Positions 1 through 10,689 of a stretch of DNA of 64,000 nt are shown here, one piece after another. Position numbers and translations under genes: made by a program. Below the pieces are notes generated by a model. It searched no databases. It had not been told where the DNA came from and saw only the letters and a list, made by a program, of their open reading frames with translations. This DNA comes from Cycas panzhihuaensis (Eukaryota > Cycadophyta). Where the stretch lies: the NCBI GenBank assembly GCA_023213395.1, contig CM041465.1:224943741-225007740 (forward strand), written 5' to 3'. The stretch's first letter is position 1. Every line of letters starts with the position of its first letter.

Positions 1-1123
1 AATCCAGAAGCTCCTCTACTTCGACCTCCTCATCTTCTTTTAGGATCTTTTCTTCTTCTTGATCTTCTCCTGGGGTGGTTACTTCGTCATTTTGGATCAT
101 AAAGACTTTCTTTGATGGACATTGATGGTCTTTATTCCATTTCCCTCTACATTTAAAGCACATTCCTTTCTTAAGGTGTTCGTCTCTTGATACTTCACTT
201 ACTTCATTTGGGTTTCTTCCTGTGAGTGGGGGATCTACTTTTGTTCCAGACCTGGTCCAATTAGAGTTCTGGTATACTAGCAGGTTGCTTCTTTGAATGT
301 AGTTTGGCCTACCTTCTCTATATTTTGCTTCAATGTTCCTTGCATGCCAAATGGATTCTCTTGTGTTTGAGGCCCCCATTGTCTTTACGTGGTATTTGAT
401 GGGTCCCTTGAGTCCCCCGATGTAGGTCTTAACGATGAGCTTAACTGGTATTCGATTAGTAACCAAGCACTGGAGGGCTTGGAATTGTTCTGTTTATGCT
501 TGAATGGATCCCATCTATTGCAATCTGGTTAACTGGGGGAAGTAATCTGTGTTCCACGAGTCTTCATATTGATCTATCATTCTTGCTTTTAGGGAATCCC
601 AGGGGTCAATATAAATATTCGTGTGGACCTTCTTCCACCACTGGAACCACTGGAGGGCCTTTTCGTGCAAGTGAAGTGAGGCAATTAAAACTTTTCCCCC
701 ATTTGCTATATCATAGACCTGGAAGTAGGTCTACATCTGTAATATCCAACTTCGGATACCCTTGATCTGTCTGGATTGAACTTCTCTAATGAAAACTTTG
801 TCCCTTTGAGGCCATAATCTGGCTCCCAACTCTTTTGGTTCCTTTGCTAGAAATCCCTTTGTTCTCTGTATTCTTGAAATCTTCTGTTGAATTGTCTTTG
901 AAATGTCTTCTCTCCCTACTTCCTCTTCTTCTTCTATGTTTTTCTATGACTTATGATGGTTGGATGGGCCTATATCCTTTGGTTTCCCCATAACTATAGT
1001 TGTGAGTTGTTGAATATCCCTTCTAATCTTGTTTATAGTGTCGTTGATTTGAGCTATCTCATTGTTGAGTGTATTGACGCGTTGGGATACATCTGCTACT
1101 ATTTCTGATGGTTGGTTTACCAT
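1..1123 (-). pseudogene. gag polyprotein, Gypsy-1 (broken, 3' end outside window)
   Basis: Encodes the capsid/nucleocapsid polyprotein that packages element RNA. The likely start is the ATG at 1121-1123, which opens with MVNQPSEIV, matching the MVN- starts of the Gypsy-2 and Gypsy-3 gags. A retrotransposon-gag domain lies in the middle. A zinc knuckle of the CX2CX7HXC form common in plant chromoviruses (CFKCRGKWNKDHQC) is at about 119-160, followed by a Glu/Asp-rich tail reaching position 1. In-frame stops and frame changes break the reading frame (for example around 500-800), so this is a relic. Protease and pol should follow to the left of the window. Confidence 0.85.
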
Positions 1124-1282
1124 TTTGTTAAGGGTTCTCCCTGATCTTAGTTCCGTTCTAGGGAGAAATCTAGGCTACTTTTCCCTTGTGTGGAAGCCTT
1201 TTCTGACCCAAAATCTACTCTTTTTCCTTTGATTCTCCTTTTTGAATTGGCAAAATTTCTCCTCAGGATGGCTTCCAACAAA

Positions 1283-1295
1283 GCTCTGATACCAC
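1283..1295 (-). promoter_or_regulatory. Primer-binding site, tRNA-iMet type (Gypsy-1)
   Basis: The minus strand reads GTGGTATCAGAGC directly after the LTR. TGGTATCAGAGC is the common plant retroelement primer site complementary to the 3' end of initiator tRNA-Met. Confidence 0.85.
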
Positions 1296-1296
1296 T

Positions 1297-1739
1297 TGTA
1301 GCGAGCCTGCACAATCCTTTTGAAAAGAGAACAAAATATACAAATATAGTTCTAATACCAGAAATATAGAGACATTTGGAGTATTTACAACAATTATTAA
1401 TGAAATAAATAAGAGTACAGATCAAAATATGAAGTAAAAGTGATAAGGTAACACCTGGTAAAGCTTCCCTCTTCGAGGCGGGGTTCTCTCTAGAGAAATT
1501 GTAGGATTGAGGCCAAGATTATAGCAGCCAACAACTTTGTTCTAATGCCCTAGACTGAACCCAACCTTTCCTTTAAATAGGCAGCGACAAACCTAGGATG
1601 GAAGTCGGTCAGAAAGAAGGATTTAAGTCGGCCAGAACTAAGGCATTTTTGGCTTAATTAAGTTAGCCAAATTCTCCTTGCTAAGTCGACTAGATTCTCC
1701 CTACCAAGATGGCCAGACATAGGAAAGAAGATAGGAACA
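1297..1739 (-). repeat. 5' LTR of Gypsy-1
   Basis: It begins TG on the plus strand at 1297, next to the primer site, and ends in AACA at 1739. In element sense it holds U3 copies of an AAGTCGGCCAGA-like word (about 1597-1720), a TATA-like TTTAAATAGG at 1573-1582, and a CTTCGAGGCGGGGTT box near 1471-1485. The border near 1739 is placed by similarity to the ends of the Gypsy-2 and Gypsy-3 LTRs. Confidence 0.75.
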
Positions 1740-2708
1740 CTTCAACTTCTAATAGTGAGAAAGCATAGTAAGTTAGGAGTTACATCATTGATGATGACTG
1801 GTGAGAAGAGATAGAGTAGCTTCTTCGATTTTGTGAAACCATAGTGGATATGATTTAGAGAGTAGATACAAATCATCCTTTCATGGGAGAAGTGTGCAAA
1901 GGCATGGATAGCATGATAGAAAAGATAGAATATATCAATCAAAGATAAGAATGATGAATCTTTCTTTCAAGATATTTGTATGATCATTATAGATAGATGG
2001 GACAAATTTAATATGCATTTGCTATACTTTAGCATATGCTCAATCTCCCAAATTCTATGATGATGCTTTCATTATAGAAAGCAGTGGTAAGAGGAAGGCC
2101 CTTAACAAAGACAAAGAAGTTGCCATGGGATGTACGGTTGAATTCAACAAAATATGCCTAGATGAGGAATAAGCCCTTGCATTATGAAACCAATTTGGAT
2201 AATTTGTTGGTGGGAAGGATTCCTTTGGAAAACCATAGGCATTGCGGGATAGAGGAAAGATGGATCCTATTGAGTAGTGGGGCTATCACAAATCAAAAGC
2301 TAAAGAACTCCAATCCTTTGCCATATGTGTCCTTTCACAAGTGGCAAGCTCTTTAATAGCTAAAAGGAATTGGAGCACCTATGGATTCATTCATTTAGTG
2401 AAAACAAGAAGTTGGGGTAGGAGAAGGATGAAGACTTAGTTTATGTGCATACAAATCTTTGCCTCCTCTCCTGGGCAAAGAAAGAATATTGTGAAGGGCT
2501 TTCTTATTTGTGGGATGTGAATCTTGAAGAGGGACAATTTGATCCACAAGACTCGTCTTTTGTTAATTTGTCCTTAGATCCATAAGTTTTGCCACCAAAA
2601 AATTTCCATGATGATGATGATCCTCCTTTTGCTTCTACTTCTTATGATCCACTAATGGATTACAATGATATGTATGGTGTTGGCATTAGTGTAGATTTCA
2701 ATCAATGA
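1740..2708 (+). pseudogene. hAT-family transposase, C-terminal relic
   Basis: Frame-shifted plus-strand coding remnant of a hAT DNA transposon. Near 1820-2060 the translation shows the linker region seen in plant hAT proteins (a stretch around VDT..P, then IDRWDKF at about 1990). Around 2260-2440 lies the dimerisation domain: DPIEWWG, then FAICVLSQVASS, RNWSTYGFIH and a later VYVH/LLSWAK segment. An acidic tail (runs of Asp from 2600) ends at a TGA near 2708, a typical hAT C terminus. The N-terminal BED finger and most of the catalytic core are absent, replaced at 1739 by the Gypsy-1 LTR. At least three frame changes are needed to read it through. No terminal inverted repeats were found. Unlike its LTR neighbours this is a cut-and-paste element. 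Confidence 0.75.
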
Positions 2709-2913
2709 ATGATGATGTTTTAACTTTTCATTGTGGTGTATGAACATTATGCGATGTATGAATGTTGAGTAATGAATATTGAATTGATGAATCTTTACTT
2801 TAGATTTGTTGTAGTTTGTTTCATATATTTTATGATTCATTTAGATTTTTATAAATTATAATTATAATTGTGTATACAATAATTGATAACCATAAGGAAG
2901 TTAATCTTTTCCC

Positions 2914-3054
2914 TTCACTAAATCTAAAGGTAAGTGGTTAGCTTCAAATTTAGTGAAGTTAGTCACCTTCAATAAATTTGAAGCTAAGTGGTTAACTTAA
3001 AATTTAGTGAAGTTAGTTGCCTTCACTAAATTCAAAGCTAAGTGGTTAACCTTT
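2914..3054. repeat. 54-bp tandem repeat with internal inverted repeat, 2.6 copies
   Basis: Three copies start at 2914, 2968 and 3022, each opening TTCACTAAAT or TTCAATAAAT and continuing through AAGTGGTTA. The first two are full length (54 bp); the third stops near 3054. Within a unit, CTTCACTAAAT is the reverse complement of the later ATTTAGTGAAG, so each unit could fold as a hairpin. The array lies directly beside the decayed gypsy integrase. Confidence 0.9.
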
Positions 3055-3079
3055 AGTAACCCTAACTAGCAATATTCTA

Positions 3080-3660
3080 CAGGGTTTTGGAAATGTCATT
3101 TTTGCTTCTGCTCCCACACCCACATATCTAGCTACACACTATTCTTATAGAACTCCACTAAGGTTAACCTCTCCTCCTAAGCAATTTAATGATCCACAAC
3201 ATATGTCCTTAACATGTCCTCCAATATTTGATTAACTTGTTATATTTGGCAATTACTTTGAGGAGGATCCTCACTGTTGAAACATAGTCAAGTGCCCAAA
3301 TCCTTAAAGAATCTTTTTGAAAACACTATAGTAAACTTGGGACCCTAATCACAAATAATCTCCTTTGGCATATCAAAATAAGAAAAGACTTTAGAGTGAG
3401 CCATTTTACAAGAAATAAGCCTTTTCAAGTTTATTAGTTGGTTTCCCATAACTAGGTTCCAATCATGTTGTTTTTGAATTTTGGGCAAATGGCTTACAAG
3501 TTCCATAGAAATGCTATGCCATTTTCCGTCAGGTATTGGCAATGGTTGTAATAAACCTACTAGCTTTTCATCCTTTGCCTTGTTAACTTGACATTTCAAA
3601 TAAGTGCTAACATAATCCATAATGGGTTTTTTTCCATACCTTTCCAATATATAAACTTCT
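3080..3660 (-). pseudogene. integrase relic of Gypsy-4
   Basis: The minus-strand reading at 3345-3647 shows the end of the integrase zinc-binding region (LKCQVNKAK), the linker LLQPLPIPDGKW and the start of the DDE core (ISMELV, where the usual Asp is Glu). The frame then breaks, but IICDxGPKF (second catalytic Asp) and the VNQILEDM segment can be followed to about 3100 in other frames. Stops and frameshifts make it non-functional. Confidence 0.75.
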
Positions 3661-4389
3661 AAGTCATCTATTACATTTTCACCAACAACATAACTTGCAT
3701 ATGGATTGTCATGTATCTTTTAAAGAGAACGTTGATTCAATTTACAAACATCAAGTATCACAGACTTATCTTTATACCATAGACAATTTCTCTTAAAGAT
3801 ACTATGAATCATTGGTGACTGTTTGAGGGATAATAAAATATCTTTACACCAAGAATCAAAGTGTTATGTTTGCTACATTCATCCTTTAAAAGTGCCATGA
3901 GAAACAAATATGGTACAAGCAAAGCGAGTTGGAGATAAAGCATTAATGACTAAATTATGTTTCCCTGGCTTATACACAATCTTTAGCTAGAATTCTTATA
4001 ATAGTACATGTCAATAGTGTTTCAATTTTCCTTTCAGAGTAAAATAAGCCAATGGTTTGTGATTTGTATATTCCTCAAACTAGTTACCTTTTAGATTGTG
4101 TTTCTAAGTTTTAATGGCATAAATGATTGCCAATAGTTCTTGGTCAAAATTTAAATTCCTATGTTAAGATGGATTCATTTTTCGACCCTCATAGGCCTCC
4201 ACTTATCCTTGTTGCATCTACATAGCTCCAATAGCTTGCCCACTAGCATCATCATGCAATAAATATGGTTTTTATGGATAAAAAATGAATAGAACTAGGG
4301 TAGTGGTTAAATATTCTTTTAACAAATTAAAACTTAGCTAATGAACATCCAACCAAAGATATTTAGAATGTTTTTTCTACAAATCAATT

Positions 4390-4640
4390 AAAGGAGCTAG
4401 AAGTCAAGAATAATCTTGAACAAATTTCCTATTGAAATTTGCTAAACCAACAAAACTCCACAATTCATACACATCTCTTGGAATTGGCCAATCCATTATT
4501 ACTTTGAGTTTTTTTAAATCTAGTGTCATTTTGTATATTGGGGCAGTGTGTCCCAAGCACTCTACTTCCTTCTTGAGGAAATCACATTTTGATAACTTTA
4601 CATACAATGTATGCTCCTTGCAACACCTTTCTCTGATCAA
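4390..4640 (-). pseudogene. reverse transcriptase relic (C-terminal part) of Gypsy-4
   Basis: Translation gives HTLYVKLSKCDF, ECLGH, VIMDWPIP and SFVGLANFNRKFV, the conserved connection between gypsy reverse transcriptase and RNase H. The reading frame leaves recognisable sequence at about 4640, where a T-rich tract begins. The catalytic part is displaced to 5945-6015. Confidence 0.8.
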
Positions 4641-5940
4641 TTTTTTATTTTTAATTTTTTTTTTTTTGAGAAAGATGATTCTATTGATCAAAAGAATTCC
4701 ATGCAAAAGCAACAAAAAAGAGGAGGGTAATACAAGAGGAGATTGCCCCTCCATTCTCAAGTAACAAAGATTCGGAGTCTAGCTACCCTGGATAGTTGAA
4801 CCAACCCACCATGTGGGAGGCCCCAAACAATACAAGATTGCAAGCGTAAGGTCAAACCTTAGAGGCTGCAAGGGCAAAATGTCCTAATACCTTATTCCAA
4901 ATAAAATCTAGCCTTCAAGGTTGAAGATCCCATATAACAATCACAACAAAGTTCATATTACTAAAAACCCTTCTTGCCTCAAAGATTGGAGACCATACAT
5001 AGTAACATCTACACAAAGCATACTTATAATAGTCCTAGGCATGGGAGTAGCTTCTAGAAGCCAATAGGCATCAAATGTCCCTCCCCAAATGGTCACCCAA
5101 TAAACAACACTCCATCCCCAAAGCACTTTGGCTTGGTCTCATATCACCAAGTCCATAGTACCTAAATGACATGACACCTAATCACCAAAAACACCTCTAT
5201 GGTCCCAGTCAGAAATTCCTCTTCCTCTACTGAGATGCCTCATCTACTCAAGCTAGAGAGATTTGGCGGTTGACCTTAAACAAATCTAGAGCAAGACACA
5301 TGAGCTCAAAGCTCCATGGATTCTTGATCTTTAGTAGGCTTGCTCCCTTTGACTGCCACTTGATAGATAGGTTATCTTTTCTAACTGCAATATCATATCC
5401 TCCTACTTCTTTGGTCCACATGCCATTCTAGGTGTAAGTTGTAAGCATATCTTCAAGGGTTATGAATTTCTTGCTTTCCTTGAATTTTGGCTTTCCCTCC
5501 ATTCCTCCTATAACAACACCTACTGTGATAGTTTTGATCTCCCACCCTTGCAACTTTGCCACCTTACACTACTTGCAACTCGACTCTTTGTGAAGGTTTT
5601 GGATGCCCATTGGAATCAAAATTATGGCTCCATCAACTTGTTGCGCCTTTGATTTTGTGTCCATCTTTCTTCTGCTTAATGAGGGCGTGCTTCTCACTTC
5701 CTGTGAGCATAGTTGACAAACCACCAACCAACTCACTTTTTCTAGTATCTCCCACTAGTGAATCTCATTTAAGATAGAGGGTTGCAACCTCCTCATCGCT
5801 TTGTCTCGAGCATAAGCTTGTCCTAGGTTAGGGTTCAAGTGCCACCAACCTCTTTTGTTCTCTCCTACCTTGCATACAAGGACCAAAGGGCCTTTGCCTT
5901 ACACATCTCATCCTCTTCCTTTTTGAGTTGTCATAGTGCT
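4640..5940 (-). mobile_element. Probable retroposon insertion with poly(A) tail, splitting Gypsy-4
   Basis: This block separates two halves of one reverse transcriptase. Its left edge is a T-rich tract (4641-4667), which on the minus strand is a poly(A) tail, so a 5'-truncated non-LTR retroposon in minus orientation is the simplest reading. No reverse transcriptase or endonuclease domain was recognised inside; it could be a LINE 3' untranslated region or other cargo. A clear target duplication was not found. Confidence 0.45.
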
Positions 5941-5944
5941 CTTC

Positions 5945-6015
5945 TTGATTTTCTATTAAAATTAAGTATATCATCAATGAAAACCACAACAAATTTATTA
6001 TGAAGCCCCGAATGT
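5945..6015 (-). pseudogene. reverse transcriptase active-site fragment of Gypsy-4
   Basis: The minus-strand reading is NKFVVVFIDDIL followed by NRKS. This is the gypsy reverse transcriptase catalytic motif with both Asp residues intact. It should be joined to the segment at 4390-4640 and is separated from it by about 1.3 kb of foreign DNA. Confidence 0.8.
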
Positions 6016-6429
6016 GACAATTAAGTGATCTGGGAGCATTTAAAAGGTGATGGGATGCTCTTGATTTTCAAGATCTCCCATCAGGCTCAAGCATGCAAAT
6101 AGTGTGCCAAATTACTGAAGGCATGTGTTGTTAATGTTGAGCCAGACACAGGATCATTGAGTAGCAAGGAAAATCAATGGTGTAGTGATGAATTGATTGT
6201 CAAAAAGCTTGATGGTGAGTGGAAGCATGGGGGTGAAGAAAGCACAAGTTCTTGATAGATATTTTCTTCTCCTTCTAAATCACTCATGGAGAACATTTCA
6301 CACACTTTGAGTTGTAGAGAAGATTTCAAAGGTGATCAGGAAAGAGAACTGAAGAATTTGAGTAGGAGAAATTTGCAGAAGCGTTGATCTTCCAAGAATG
6401 GAATGGAGCATCGAGGAAGAGGAGGATAG
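6016..6429. other. No recognisable feature
   Basis: AT-rich sequence between the truncated Gypsy-4 reverse transcriptase and the first LINE ORF1 similarity. It may be LINE 5' untranslated sequence, but nothing proves this. Confidence 0.4.
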
Positions 6430-6599
6430 AGGACGCTGACTCTATAGGAGAGATTGATAAAATTCTTGGTACAAACCCAAGATTTTGTATAGAACTTGAT
6501 GAATTGGAAGTAGAAAAAGATTACAAAGGAAATTTGTAATATGTGTTTGTGTTGGCCTACTGCCTTCACCTAAAATGGTGTAGGGCTGGGTTCATAATG

Positions 6600-7470
6600 T
6601 ATGGAAGCCTAGAAAAATTAGATTAGACAAAATTACATATCTTTTGCATGGGGTTTTCTTTTCTTCTTTTGTGTATGAGCATTGAGATGATATTAAGTAA
6701 CCATTTTTGGTATTGTGGCTAGAGTATTTTTATAATGCAGAGATGGTCTTCAGACTTTGATGCTAATGACTTGAATAATATCTATTGTCTTGTGTAGGTG
6801 GGGTTAAAAGGTTTGCATGTATTACTATGGAAATGTTTATCAAAATTAGTTGCTTTCCTTGTTGAATTTATTGTAATGGAACCAAAATCTAAATTTGGCA
6901 CTCGGCCTAATGATAAAGCATGCATAAATATTAAGTTGTCTACAAAACCATAGAAGTTTATAGGGGTCAAATTTAGTGATTGTGTCAAGAAGTTTAAAGT
7001 CTTATAAATTGGCCTTCCTAATATTTGTTTTGGCTACAAGTGGATAAGCCATTTGATTAAGAATTGCTTTATGATTAATAAACTTAAAGCTAATACAAAG
7101 GACAAGAAAGATGACAAGGTTTAGGATCAAGATGGATGGATGAAGGTGATCCAGAAACCAAATAACAAAGGTGTTTTAAACAATAAAGTCAAGGTAAGTA
7201 GCCCCTTTATTAATAAGAAAATTAATACCTATGTGAAACTAGATGCTATGCAAAAGAATTCTTTTCCAATTCAAAAATCACCGTATGGTATCTTAGAAGA
7301 GCTGAATGAAGAATTCTAGTTTGATTATCAGGGAAGAAATTTTCAACAAGGTGAGCCATAGATGGTGTTGCCATGTATTGATAATCTAAACAAAGATGTT
7401 ATGGAAGTTGAATCGTTGCCTAGGATAGAGAGTACTGACAAACATTTCCCTCCCTATAGTAATGAGAATT
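6600..7470 (+). pseudogene. LINE-1 ORF1 (DUF4283-like, zinc knuckle) relic
   Basis: RNA-binding ORF1 of a plant L1-type element. A DUF4283-like region is visible across frames: RWSSDFDANDLNN near 6740, a VGLKGLHVLLW segment near 6800, and NDKACINIKLS near 6910. At about 7028-7070 a degenerate CX2CX4HX4C knuckle reads CFGYKWISHLIKNC, with the second Cys changed to Tyr. A charged tail with several stops follows to about 7470. The knuckle immediately after DUF4283 is the usual plant L1 ORF1 order. Confidence 0.65.
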
Positions 7471-9984
7471 CCATCACGAGATGTTAGGGGCATAGAGCTC
7501 TGGGAAAGGAGAACTACGATAAAAACTTAAATCTCTTAGAGAAGTATAATGGATTTTGTGTGCCTACAAACAGTTAACATAATTGGTAAGAATTTAGAGA
7601 GAGGGTTGATCTATTTATGGAAGGATGCTTGGATGTTTTATTCTAAGCATTAGTATGGTAAAAGTGGTGTGACACTTGTCACAAATAAGGAATTTACGTA
7701 ACATACTAATTCTATGTGGCCTAGTTCCTGTAATAGGGTGATCTAGGCTATTCTTTAGAGAGGGAATTATACATTTAAGGTTGCATCTTTATATGCCCTA
7801 AATGATTATAATGTGCGGTTGGTATCTTAGAAATGGCTTGCAGATAATATGCAGCCTATTCCATGGTTTGTAATTGGGGATTTTAATATGATTGAAGGCT
7901 CTGGAGATAAAAAAAGGGGACTGCCTTTTGGTTGGAAGGGTAAGAAAAAGGAAAATTGGATATCGCTTAAAGCAAGGTTGGCGATAAGATACTGTACATG
8001 AAGAAGGGAGGTGAACCAAAGAAAGCTTTGGCATACTTGGTGCTTCTAAAAATCTGCCAAGTATAATGTTTTTGTGTGGCTTGATAAGGTTTTAGTTCCT
8101 GTAGGCATGCAATGAAGCATTATTGACAAACATGGAGCCCTTGTTAAAGTTTGGGGAACAACATTGTTGATTAGTTTCTAATTACATTGAATTATGAACA
8201 TCCAAACTTAGAAGAACAATGGAAGTCATCATTGTTTAAATTGAATGTTTCCTTGTGGAGTTAGAGGTTTGTATATCAGGCATAGGTAGAATTCAGAACT
8301 TGGTGCCAAGTCCATAGGAGAAAAAGGGACGAATCTTGTGGTGGGTTGATGCTATAAAGAAAATTATAAATCACTTAAGAATTTTTAGGAGGAAGGTGGC
8401 TAGCTTTTAGAGGAAAAGAACCTCAATTGCAAAAGGTTGCTTTATAGGCTAGTAGAGGATTTGGAAAAGAGATCTTGGGACACCTTTATGTAAGAGCAAT
8501 ATGTGAAGGGTAAGCACATATTGAGACTACGGGAACTAAGAAGGTTAAAGGCACTTAGATAAGTGTAAAGCTTCATTGGATGAAGGTTGATGGAGGGAGT
8601 AAATTTTAGTCAAACTAGAAGAAGGTAGATTTGCAGATAGGGAAAGTACAAAGAGGGAATGTGGAAACTTCAACACCCTATTATTTAAATCAAACCTATA
8701 TGAACATGCTAAAATAAAAGTTGAGAACATTTGTAGGATAGTTGTCCTAAGAAAAGTCTCTTTCTTAGTGATAAGGATATATAGAGAGAGAATTCGCTCT
8801 AAAAGAAATTGAGGAGGCTATTAAGGCAATGAAGAATGATAAGGCTCAAAGTTTGGATGGGCTACTTGTAGAATTCTACAAAGAGAATTGGGGTCTATTG
8901 AAATTGGATTTAAAAAGTATGTTGATGGAGGCAAGAGAAAACTGTGAATAAGTATAGACATTGATATTGGAATGATTAAATTGATGCTTAAAGCTAGTGA
9001 GAAGGAGTTGGTTAAAAATTGGAGACTTATCACACACTTGAATTTCTCTTAAAAAAATTTAGCCAAATATTGGCTAGGAGGTTAGGCAACTTACTTTTGT
9101 GCATCATCTCTGAAGAATAGATATGGTGTGTTCAAGCATGGTACATATTGTAAATTTTATTATGGCATGGGAAGGATTGGATTGGGCTACCAAGAGTAAA
9201 CAAAGTGTTGCCATGAGACTTTGAGAAAGCTTATGATAGAATTGAATGGTCTCTCATTAGCATGATATTGGACTTAATAGGCTTTGGCAACAAATTTAAG
9301 AATATGGTAAGAACGTTGTTTTGCAATGTCAATGCTTCAATAAGCATCATCGGGGATATTACAAAGAAATTTGCCTTGCAAAGATCAATTAAATATGGTT
9401 ACCCACTAACCTTATCTCTCTTTGTGCTTGTTTTAGTAGTGGTGGACTGTTTGTTCACATCTAATCTTGGAGAAAGAAGAATTATAGGTACATCATTACT
9501 AGATTTAGAGAAGAAGTTAATTAATTTTCATCTTGCAAGAGTCTTTTATGACATGGTGGGGGCCACATACTAGATCTTAGTAAACTGGAAGCAATTTGTG
9601 ATTTGAAAGATTTAGAGCTCAATTAGGTTAAAATATTTGGTTGGAGGTGGGTGTTGCATGGCTAGATTACTAGATTGTCTGAAATACCTTTTGGTTGCAG
9701 TATCTCCATTAATTAGATTTAGAATTGACCCATGGAGAAAATTTCTTCCAAGTTTAGTAAGTGGTCCCAGTGTTTTTTGCCTGTGGTAAGAAGATTAGGT
9801 GCTTGTATGAATTTTTTTGTTTTGACATTTTATATTTATTATTCTTCTTGTTGATTCTCCTCCAACAACTAGAAAAAGTAATTCAAAACTTTTGATGGTT
9901 GAATGGTAGAAAGGGAAAGAAGTTCTACCAGGTTGTGTGGAAATTTTGCTACACAAATAAAGATAACAATGGTTTGGGGCTACA
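7470..9984 (+). pseudogene. LINE-1 ORF2 endonuclease and reverse transcriptase relic, part 1
   Basis: ORF2 nicks target DNA and copies element RNA at the nick. The endonuclease domain (about 7470-8100) shows LIYLWKDAW, then a YALNDYN stretch near 7795 and the signature PWFVIGDFNMIEGSGDK near 7860. The reverse transcriptase (about 8795-9770) shows EEAIKAMKNDKAQSLDG, then VEFYKENW and a later LSLFVLVLV region; the catalytic FADD-like box is not preserved. A thumb-like KFSKWSQCF segment lies near 9750, then the start of the C-terminal zinc-binding region (GLGL) at 9984. Stops and frameshifts throughout. Confidence 0.8.
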
Positions 9985-10149
9985 TGTGTCATAGCCCACT
10001 TTGATAAAGACAGAAATTCAATATCGACTCAGAATTATTAGATGTGCATGTAAAATATAGCTCAGAATGCAAAATAATATCATATTTACAGCAAGAAATG
10101 ATAAACTATCAGATGAAAATTGAGAATAATTGCCCTCTTCGAGGTGAGG
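9985..10149 (-). repeat. Outer-LTR 3' LTR, first part (left of Gypsy-2)
   Basis: Starts TGTGTCATAGCCC and matches the 5' LTR start TGTGTCGTAGCCC at 26322. It is colinear up to CCCTCTTCGAGGTGAGG, where the Gypsy-2 LTR begins at 10150. The remaining part of this LTR is at 15715-15948. Confidence 0.9.
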
Positions 10150-10651
10150 TGAGGCAAGCCCACGGGGTTTTACATAGAAAGATAGCTAACTAACATAGAA
10201 TATGGCCAAAATATGGAAAGAATGCAACAATTGTCTGAAAGTGGATGCAGTATAATGTACTTCTTGCAATATAAATATATATAATAGACTAAATATCAAA
10301 TAAAAATATAGTAAATATAATGTACAAAACTTACAAGTAAAGCGTTTTTTCCCAAACTTCCTCTTCGAGGCGAGGTGCCCTCTAAAATGCAACCCTCTAG
10401 GCCGAAAATACAACAGTCCAAAAGTCATTTATAATGTCCTAGGAAGGAGTCAAAGATCCATTTATATAGTGGCTCAAAATGTGCTTAAGAAGCTTGACTA
10501 GAAAGGAAGATATAAGTTGGCTAGAACATCCTTTCAAAGTCAGACAGAATGTACTATAAAGTTGGCTAGAAAATACTGTGATTTCTGTTTAGTTGAAGTC
10601 AATCAAATAGATCTTTTAGAAGTCGGCTAGGTAGAAGAAAGGAATGCTACA
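10150..10651 (-). repeat. Gypsy-2 3' LTR
   Basis: Colinear with 15257-15714; starts TGAGGCAAGCCC and ends in GGAATGCTACA. In element sense it holds several AAGT-(C/T)GGC-(C/T)AGA-like words in U3 (about 10490-10630), a TATA-like box on the plus strand at 10461-10470 (TTTATATAGT), and the CCTCTTCGAGGCGAGG box at 10361-10376. It is about 44 bp longer than its partner, mostly in U3. Confidence 0.95.
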
Positions 10652-10668
10652 ACTCTCTCCCCCTGAAA
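10652..10668 (-). promoter_or_regulatory. Polypurine tract of Gypsy-2
   Basis: Plus strand ACTCTCTCCCCCTGAAA, that is TTTCAGGGGGAGAGAGT in element sense, directly beside the 3' LTR. This is the usual plus-strand primer for LTR retrotransposon DNA synthesis. Confidence 0.85.
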
Positions 10669-10689
10669 ACATGCTTTGTCCTCAAAGCA

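Larger units (their letters stand above)
1..1739 (-). mobile_element. Gypsy-1: Ty3/gypsy chromovirus, 5' part only
   Basis: The 5' end of a minus-strand LTR retrotransposon is cut off by the window start. Reading right to left there is an LTR (1297-1739), an initiator-Met-type primer site (GCTCTGATACCAC on the plus strand at 1283-1295), a short leader, and a gag gene running off position 1. Gag and leader are close relatives of Gypsy-2 and Gypsy-3, which carry chromodomains, so a chromovirus is the best call although pol is not visible. It appears to have inserted into a hAT transposase relic that begins directly at 1740. The other LTR and the target duplication lie outside the window. Confidence 0.85.
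3080..6015 (-). mobile_element. Gypsy-4: decayed Ty3/gypsy pol fragment, interrupted
   Basis: In minus-strand order there are a reverse transcriptase active-site segment (5945-6015), a 1.3-kb interruption (about 4640-5940), the rest of reverse transcriptase (4390-4640), a heavily decayed RNase H (about 4000-4390) and integrase (3080-3660). No LTRs were found; the element is truncated on both sides. The protein differs from Gypsy-1, -2 and -3, so it belongs to another gypsy family. Confidence 0.75.
6430..9984 (+). mobile_element. LINE-1 (L1-type non-LTR retrotransposon), 5' portion
   Basis: Plus-strand L1-type LINE with decayed ORF1 (6600-7470) and ORF2 endonuclease plus reverse transcriptase (7470-9980). 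It stops at 9984, exactly where the Outer-LTR element begins, and continues at 26716. With one copy of the CTACA target duplication ignored, the protein reads straight from NGLGL on the left into QDFVVHG on the right. Many stop codons; no terminal duplication was identified. It is the oldest layer of the nest. Confidence 0.85.

Noticed and set aside
496-765. Open frame on the plus strand opposite Gypsy-1 gag
   Set aside because: Antisense shadow of gag; no similarity and the gag reading explains the sequence.
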